Source of the DNA: DATGMS01 sp040905145
GTDB lineage: Bacteria; Bacteroidota; Bacteroidia; Cytophagales; Cyclobacteriaceae
Direction: 5' to 3'
DNA: 18,570 bases
Assembly (NCBI GenBank): GCA_040905145.1
Contig: JBBDSC010000204.1
Location: 1-18,570 of the forward strand
How positions within the stretch are numbered: position 1 is the first letter of the stretch; each line of letters starts with the position of its first letter. The position numbers and the translations under genes were made by a program. This document shows, piece by piece, positions 14,416 through 18,570 of the stretch. The notes below the pieces were generated by a model. The model was not told the DNA's origin. It did no database searches and saw nothing but the letters and a program-made list of their open reading frames with translations.

Positions 14416-14912
14416 AATACAGCTACAGCATGATTTTGGGTTTATCCCTTCTTTCTGCTGGATGCAATGGAAACAAATCAGAACAAAACGGAAATCCCAA
14501 TACAATGGAAACGACAACCAATGCAATATTTCCAAAAGGCGAGCAAGGTTCCAAGGATTATTTTACCGGAACTGTCTGGGTTACCCCCCTGCTCTCCAAG
14601 GACAAGAACAATGAATTCTCTATAGGAAACGTAGTTTTCGAGCCAGGTGCAAGAGCTAATTGGCACACCCACCCGAAAGGTCAGGTGCTCATCGTGACGG
14701 AAGGAAACGGCTTCTATCAGGAAGAAGGAAAGCAGGCCCAGAAAATAAAGAAAGGAGATGTGGTGAATATACCCGAGAACACAAAACACTGGCATGGTGC
14801 CTCTGCCGGTAGCCAGTTGGTACATCTGGCAATAACCAATTTTGAGGATAATGTAAATGTGGTCTGGCTCGAACCTGTCAGCGATGAGGATTTCGATATG
14901 GTGAATAAATAA
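14397..14912 (+). CDS. cupin-domain lipoprotein (second paralogue)
   Basis: A 171-residue cupin with a lipoprotein signal (hydrophobic 11-22, Cys23 in LLSAGCNGNK). The metal site is complete: ANWHTHPKGQ and TKHWHGAS, with FEPGAR before and GDVVNIPENT between. The last strand (LVHLAITNFEDN) and closing VVWLEPVSDEDF are intact, unlike in the paralogue at 9164. The ATG overlaps the truncated ABM gene and has AAAGAAGAAAT upstream. It is expected to be membrane-anchored in the periplasm with the CMD-like protein that follows after 24 bases. Ligand unknown; cupins of this type often bind Mn, Fe or Ni. Confidence 0.9.
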   Translation: MSRSILKYSYSMILGLSLLSAGCNGNKSEQNGNPNTMETTTNAIFPKGEQGSKDYFTGTVWVTPLLSKDKNNEFSIGNVVFEPGARANWHTHPKGQVLIVTEGNGFYQEEGKQAQKIKKGDVVNIPENTKHWHGASAGSQLVHLAITNFEDNVNVVWLEPVSDEDFDMVNK

Positions 14913-14936
14913 TATTATAAAGGAATCAAATTAAAC

Positions 14937-15779
14937 ATGAAAACAAGTTTTAACCTTCTATTCTTAATGCTGTTTTGTTCAATGAATGCAATGGCACAGA
15001 TCAAGGATAAAGACCATGCAGCTATGGATCGAACAGAATTAACCCAGGAAACCTACACCAAATTATTCGGAGGTGAGGCGTTGACCACCGATGGTACGGA
15101 CCCTGAACTCATGAATATCCTCCAGAAATTTATTTTCGGAGAGGTTTTTCATACCGGTGTATTGGACGACAAACAGCGTGAAATGATCACCATTGTTACC
15201 TTGGTTACCCAGCAAACCCTGCCCCAATTAAAGGCACATACCTTTGCAGCCCTGAACATCGGCATTACACCCATTGAAATAAGGGAAGCGGTTTACCAGT
15301 GTGCCCCTTTTATTGGTTTCCCAAAAACACTGAATGCCTTAAATACGATCAATGAAGTTTTTGGAGAAAAGGGTATTTCTCTCCCCTTGGAAAACCAGGG
15401 GACGGTATTGGAGGAAGACCGTTTTGAAAAGGGCAGTGAAATCCAGTATCCTTTGAACGGTGACGAAATTGTGGAGTTTATGAAGCCTTTGCCAGGGAAT
15501 TTCAAGGAGGATGTACCCCGGTTTCTGACCGAAGTTGCTTTTGGCGACTTCTATACAAGAGCAGGCCTTGACATCAAAACCAGGGAGCTTTTAATGCTTT
15601 GTGTTTTGGCCACATTAGGTGCGGAATTTCAGATCAAGGCACATACGATCGGTAACCTAAAGGCCGGAAACAGCAAGGAAACCTTGATCGCCGCTATGGT
15701 CCAGTGTATTCCTTATATAGGATTTCCCAACAGCATCAACGCCATCAATATCATCAAATCACAAAACGTAGAAAAATAG
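14937..15779 (+). CDS. exported double-domain carboxymuconolactone decarboxylase-like protein
   Basis: A 280-residue protein with a signal peptide (about 1-21, cleavage at AMAQ) and two CMD repeats. Repeat 1 (about 55-140) has REMITIVTLVTQQTLPQLKA and EAVYQCAPFIGFPKTLNALN. Repeat 2 (about 175-275) has RELLMLCVLATLGAEFQIKA and AAMVQCIPYIGFPNSINAIN. The pattern of a helix, HT-alpha and a QC-P-IGFP loop is that of PcaC-type CMD proteins rather than AhpD, since no CxxC is present. Each loop has a Cys just before the Pro. PcaC removes CO2 from a muconolactone in the cytosol; a periplasmic version with a cupin and an aldo/keto reductase is a recurrent but uncharacterised set. The next gene starts one base after its stop. 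Confidence 0.9.
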   Translation: MKTSFNLLFLMLFCSMNAMAQIKDKDHAAMDRTELTQETYTKLFGGEALTTDGTDPELMNILQKFIFGEVFHTGVLDDKQREMITIVTLVTQQTLPQLKAHTFAALNIGITPIEIREAVYQCAPFIGFPKTLNALNTINEVFGEKGISLPLENQGTVLEEDRFEKGSEIQYPLNGDEIVEFMKPLPGNFKEDVPRFLTEVAFGDFYTRAGLDIKTRELLMLCVLATLGAEFQIKAHTIGNLKAGNSKETLIAAMVQCIPYIGFPNSINAINIIKSQNVEK

Positions 15780-15780
15780 G

Positions 15781-16785
15781 ATGGAACATCGAATATTAGG
15801 AAAAAACGGTTTGGAAGTATCGGCAATCGGGCTTGGATGTATGGGTTTTACCCAAAGCTATCCGCCCTATCCGGAAAAGAAAGAAGCGATTGCTGTCATC
15901 GGCAAAGCGGTTGAATTGGGTGTTACTTTTTTTGACACAGCGGAAGTTTACAGCGTTTTCAAAAACGAGGAATTGGTGGGGGAAGCTCTGGCCCCTTACC
16001 GCAACGAAGTGGTGATAGCTACCAAATTCGGGTATGATCTTCAAAACTATAAGCTTGATGAAAGCGGCCGGCCTGTAAGTTTGTCCAGCAGGCCGGAAAC
16101 CATCCGGAAAGCAATAGAGGGTTCGTTAAAGCGGCTTCGCACGGACCGTATCGATTTGTACTTTCAGCATCGGGTTGATCCTGAAGTGCCGATTGAAGAA
16201 GTTGCCGGGACGCTGGGCGATCTGATCAAAGAAGGTAAAGTGTTGCACTGGGGATTATCTGAAGCCAATAACCAAACGCTGCGGCTGGCTCATGCGGTTT
16301 GTCCTTTGGTTGCGCTGCAGAGTGAATATTCCATGTTTTACAGGAAGCCTGAGGAAGGAATGCTGGATACCTTGGAAGAACTGGGGATTGGTTTTGTACC
16401 CTTTAGTCCTTTGGGAAAAGCTGTTCTAACGGGAAGATTTAACAGGGATACAAAGTTTGATAATTCCGATTTCCGTAGTCAGATACCCCGTTTCAGTCCT
16501 GAAAATTTAAACAGCAATATTACATTGACGGATTACGTGGGAGAGCTTGCCAATGAAAAGAACACGACACCGGCCCGTATTGCCCTCGGATGGTTACTGG
16601 CACAAAAACCGTGGATCGTGCCCATTCCTGGCACTAAACGCATAGAGCGGATAAAGGAGAATATTGGCGCTACTGAGATTTCATTTTCCGCGGAGGAGCT
16701 CAACCAAATCAGACAACACCTGGAAAGCATTGAGATATCCGGAGCACGCTACCCGGAAGAGCAGGAAAAATTGACAGGTAAATAA
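15781..16785 (+). CDS. aldo/keto reductase (second paralogue)
   Basis: A 334-residue cytosolic NADPH-type aldo/keto reductase. The tetrad is Asp52 and Tyr57 (FDTAEVYS), Lys82 (ATKFGYD) and His130 (YFQHRVD). NADP contacts include WGLSEA, ALQSEYSMF, VPFSPLGKAVLTG and PIPGTKRIERIKEN. The start is one base after the TAG of the CMD gene, so translation is probably coupled. It is paralogous to the reductase at 12000, with a longer loop after the Lys. It is the only gene of cluster 2 without an export signal, so it may work on the cytosolic form of a compound handled outside by the cupin and CMD proteins (inference). Confidence 0.93.
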   Translation: MEHRILGKNGLEVSAIGLGCMGFTQSYPPYPEKKEAIAVIGKAVELGVTFFDTAEVYSVFKNEELVGEALAPYRNEVVIATKFGYDLQNYKLDESGRPVSLSSRPETIRKAIEGSLKRLRTDRIDLYFQHRVDPEVPIEEVAGTLGDLIKEGKVLHWGLSEANNQTLRLAHAVCPLVALQSEYSMFYRKPEEGMLDTLEELGIGFVPFSPLGKAVLTGRFNRDTKFDNSDFRSQIPRFSPENLNSNITLTDYVGELANEKNTTPARIALGWLLAQKPWIVPIPGTKRIERIKENIGATEISFSAEELNQIRQHLESIEISGARYPEEQEKLTGK

Positions 16786-16818
16786 ATTTATTTGTAAAAC
16801 AATTCAGACCAAAAATTC

Positions 16819-17745
16819 ATGGGAACAGGAAAGAGAAAATTAATGGCGTGTAGAAAAGAAATTGTAATCACTGTGGTGCTTTTCATATGCTGCACCATCT
16901 CCATAAAGGCACAAATTACTGCCGATACCATTCCAAAGGAAAAGCAATATCAGGCCAAACCACCGCCAACGCAGCCTTTTGGTGCGGAAGCGTTTGGGCC
17001 TTCCGACAAGACAACCTTACGTTGGCTAGGCATGGCAGGGTTTTTCATCAACAGCCGCGGAACCACGGTGATGGTGGATCCTTTGCTAAAAGGCTTTGAT
17101 ATGCCCATCATGATCGACTTTCCAATCAAGACCGAAGAGGTTCCGAAGTTGGATGCTATTCTGGTGACTCATGCTGATAATGATCACTACAGTGTTCCTA
17201 CGACCAAGGATCTTGAAGCAGTGACTAAAGCGTATCATTCCACAATTTATGTAGATTCCCTGATGTCCAATGAAGGATTGCCTTCTCAGGGACACGACAT
17301 TGGTGATACATTTGATGTAGGGCCTATACAGGTGAAATTGACGGCTGCAGATCATGCCTACCAAAACGCTTTTCCCGGAATGAGTGAACGTGTTTTCAAG
17401 AATGAGGATGCTTGTGGGTTTTGGATCGAAACGCCAGACGGTACCATCTGGGCACCAGGCGACTCGCGATTGATGCCAGAGCACCTGAATTACCCGGCAC
17501 CTGACGCCATACTATTTGATTTTTCGGACAGCGAATGGCATTTTACGTTGGAAGGAGCGGTAAAAATTGCCAATGCCTACCCGGATACCCCGCTCCTGCT
17601 CAGCCATTGGGGTTCCGTGGATGCCCCTGATTTCGCGCCTTTCAATGCTGACCCAGAGGACCTTTATGACAAAGTAGTCAACCCGGACCGGATAATTGTT
17701 TTGGCTCCGGGACAACCTTTTGAGCTGAAACGATTAAGTAAGTAG
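16819..17745 (+). CDS. exported metallo-beta-lactamase-fold hydrolase
   Basis: A 308-residue MBL-fold protein of the UlaG/Lactamase_B_2 type with a signal peptide (about 1-32, ending SIKAQ). The fold opens with LRWLGMAGFFIN and VMVDPLL. The metal motif is HADNDH (His118, Asp120, Asp122, His123), with Asp where classical HxHxDH proteins have the second His. Further ligands are probably His179 (AADHAYQ), Asp215 (APGDSR) and His263 (LLSHWG). An ATG at 16843 would shorten the signal by eight residues. It follows the aldo/keto reductase by 33 bases and ends the cluster. Relatives hydrolyse lactones, phosphodiesters or are uncharacterised. Here a lactone made by the CMD or AKR step is an attractive but unproven substrate. 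Confidence 0.9.
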   Translation: MGTGKRKLMACRKEIVITVVLFICCTISIKAQITADTIPKEKQYQAKPPPTQPFGAEAFGPSDKTTLRWLGMAGFFINSRGTTVMVDPLLKGFDMPIMIDFPIKTEEVPKLDAILVTHADNDHYSVPTTKDLEAVTKAYHSTIYVDSLMSNEGLPSQGHDIGDTFDVGPIQVKLTAADHAYQNAFPGMSERVFKNEDACGFWIETPDGTIWAPGDSRLMPEHLNYPAPDAILFDFSDSEWHFTLEGAVKIANAYPDTPLLLSHWGSVDAPDFAPFNADPEDLYDKVVNPDRIIVLAPGQPFELKRLSK

Positions 17746-17798
17746 GTATGAAAATGCCCTGATCCAATTTTACCTGGCTCTTATTCCATTCCAATCAT

Positions 17799-18060
17799 TT
17801 AGCCCTGCGACACCTGCCCCAAAAAAAGAATTTCCATTCCTATGCTTAAGTCAGGTCCCATGTTAATTTTTCCCCGGCCTGGATCAGGTTCATACAATAG
17901 CCAGGACTTTCTGTCCATTCTTTTATGCAAAAGAACCCTAACCTGCTCTTTTCCGGTTAATTGACAGAAATTATTTCCGGTTTTGATGATTAGTTGCCGA
18001 TGATCAAAACCTCCTGTCCGTTATTTCACTTCTCATTTTTTTTAATTCATATTCCATCAT
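17799..18060 (-). pseudogene. possible frameshifted small ORF, family not recognised
   Basis: On the minus strand a good ribosome site (AAAGGA) precedes an ATG at 18060. The frame reads MMEYELKKMRSEITDRRF and stops. In the next frame a reading open from 18020 to a stop at 17801-17799 (73 codons) continues DHRQLIIKTGNNFCQLTG, then KEQVRVLLHKRMDRK, SWLLYEPDPG and ends LFLGQVSQG. Joined by one frameshift near 18005-18010 they make about 85 residues of even, protein-like composition. The second part lacks its own start. It may be a decayed gene, or an intact one if the base call is wrong. Confidence 0.35.
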
Positions 18061-18208
18061 CGTCCTTTGGTCAGTTCAACCGTATGCGCTTGGAATGGTA
18101 CTTCTACTTTGATTTTCCTTTTTAAAATTCGGTATTTCCAATTTCATGGCCAATCCTGTTCCCGGTTATAAATATGATCCATGCAAAGATGGGGGCAGCG
18201 GTTCACCT

Positions 18209-18289
18209 GCCAAGGGTGCGCTACGCCCCTTCAAAAAAATTGGGTTTTCCAAGGGAAGCCTTCCGCAATTTTTTTGCCCGGTCCTTGGC
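18209..18289. repeat. nested inverted repeats upstream of the small conserved ORF
   Basis: CAAAAAAATTG (18232-18242) and CAATTTTTTTG (18266-18276) are perfect 11-bp inverted repeats around 23 bases. Inside the loop lies a second palindrome, GGAAG-C-CTTCC (18254-18264). Outside, GCCAAGG (18209-18215) is mirrored by CCTTGGC (18283-18289). A bidirectional terminator would fit the A and T runs. The layered symmetry is also compatible with a site used by a mobile element. Confidence 0.55.
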
Positions 18290-18355
18290 TTGGGTGTCCC
18301 TTGCAGCCCCCGTTCTCTTAGGCATAATCAAATTTCACCTTAAACAGTAAAAGTC

Positions 18356-18565
18356 ATGTCACAATTTGAAAAAATCTACATCGGCAAAGGAACCCAGATC
18401 AAGGATTTCAACATCATCAGGGTATCCATCTCTAAAGATACCCTGGAAGAAATCCTGAAGGACCATATGGTGAACTATGAGGGTAAGGAATACCTGATCT
18501 TCGAAGTGTCCGCCCTTAAAGAGGCTGATCAGTTCGGCAAAACACACGGTTTATATCAGCAATAA
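18356..18565 (+). CDS. 69-residue conserved small protein, possibly mobile-element associated
   Basis: A complete 69-residue ORF (MSQFEKIYIGKGTQIKDF, then NIIRVSISKDTLEEIL, then YEGKEYLIFEVSALKEAD and FGKTHGLYQQ) ending TAA. No signal or membrane segment. The pattern IYIGKGTQ, IIRV, YEGK-YLIFEV and FGKTH recalls small proteins of about 65-75 residues encoded in conjugative or plasmid regions of Bacteroidota. This is from memory and not checked. The function is unknown. The alternating beta pattern suggests a small single-domain beta-rich protein. It lies 79 bases after the 11-bp inverted repeat, and following genes are outside the window. Confidence 0.75.
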   Translation: MSQFEKIYIGKGTQIKDFNIIRVSISKDTLEEILKDHMVNYEGKEYLIFEVSALKEADQFGKTHGLYQQ

Positions 18566-18570
18566 GTTAG

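Larger units (their letters stand above)
17746..18355. other. gene-poor region with a decayed ORF and an inverted repeat
   Basis: About 610 bases. It holds a minus-strand frameshifted ORF (17799-18060) and a strong inverted repeat (18232-18276), both listed separately. A + strand frame at 18146-18343 is open but runs through the inverted repeat and has low-complexity, non-family sequence. No clear terminator follows the MBL gene. Confidence 0.5.

Noticed and set aside
18146..18343. + strand ORF of 65 codons
   Set aside because: Runs straight through the inverted repeat and has no domain-like sequence; better seen as non-coding.
1..18570. CRISPR array, tRNA, rRNA or complete insertion sequence
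   Set aside because: No regularly spaced repeats, cloverleaf, rRNA core sequence, or transposase with terminal repeats was seen.

Overview
The window looks like a chromosomal accessory region of a member of the Bacteroidota. The pointers are AT-rich intergenic DNA, matches to the Bacteroidota -7 promoter box TAnnTTTG, many exported proteins with short signal peptides ending in a Gln-initiated mature protein, short lipoprotein signals, and PAS-rich histidine kinases without a linked response regulator. No rRNA, tRNA or CRISPR array was seen. Family names come from motifs read by eye; no database search was possible.

Region 1 (1-5022) holds two cytoplasmic sensory histidine kinases on the + strand. 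The first (533-1626) is a PAS-HisKA-HATPase protein broken by a one-base frameshift exactly at its phospho-acceptor His-Asp motif. The second (1957-5022) is an intact 1021-residue protein with five PAS domains and a GAF domain ahead of the kinase core.

Region 2 (5023-7101) is a scrap yard around one intact AraC-type regulator (5738-6616). Before it lie minus-strand remains of an XRE-type regulator and of an unrecognised protein. After it lies a remnant of an MFS transporter fused to the 3' end of a second AraC gene. The AraC 3' end and the promoter-like DNA behind it occur twice, 400 bp apart. A 19-bp element from this repeat also sits just upstream of the intact AraC gene.

Region 3 (7102-12980) is a + strand cluster: hexapeptide acetyltransferase, exported alpha/beta hydrolase with a Cys nucleophile, exported cyclophilin-like protein, cupin lipoprotein, zinc alcohol dehydrogenase with a twin-arginine signal, cytosolic YahK-like alcohol dehydrogenase, and aldo/keto reductase.

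Region 4 (13059-17745) is a second, related cluster. A minus-strand AraC regulator diverges from an exported (truncated) ABM-domain protein, a cupin lipoprotein, an exported double-domain carboxymuconolactone decarboxylase-like protein, a second aldo/keto reductase and an exported metallo-beta-lactamase-fold protein. The divergent promoter region has two perfect 10-bp direct repeats exactly 21 bp apart next to the -33 position, the geometry expected for an AraC-family operator.

Region 5 (17746-18570) has a probable degraded minus-strand ORF, a prominent 11-bp inverted repeat, and a 69-residue small protein that, from memory, resembles proteins near Bacteroidota mobile elements.

Inference: the two clusters look like paralogous, AraC-controlled carbonyl or electrophile-processing cassettes. 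Each has a cytosolic NAD(P)H-type reductase arm and an exported arm of cupin plus hydrolase, decarboxylase-like or MBL proteins. The logic resembles the E. coli YqhC regulator with YqhD and DkgA, but the exported arm is different and its substrate is unknown.
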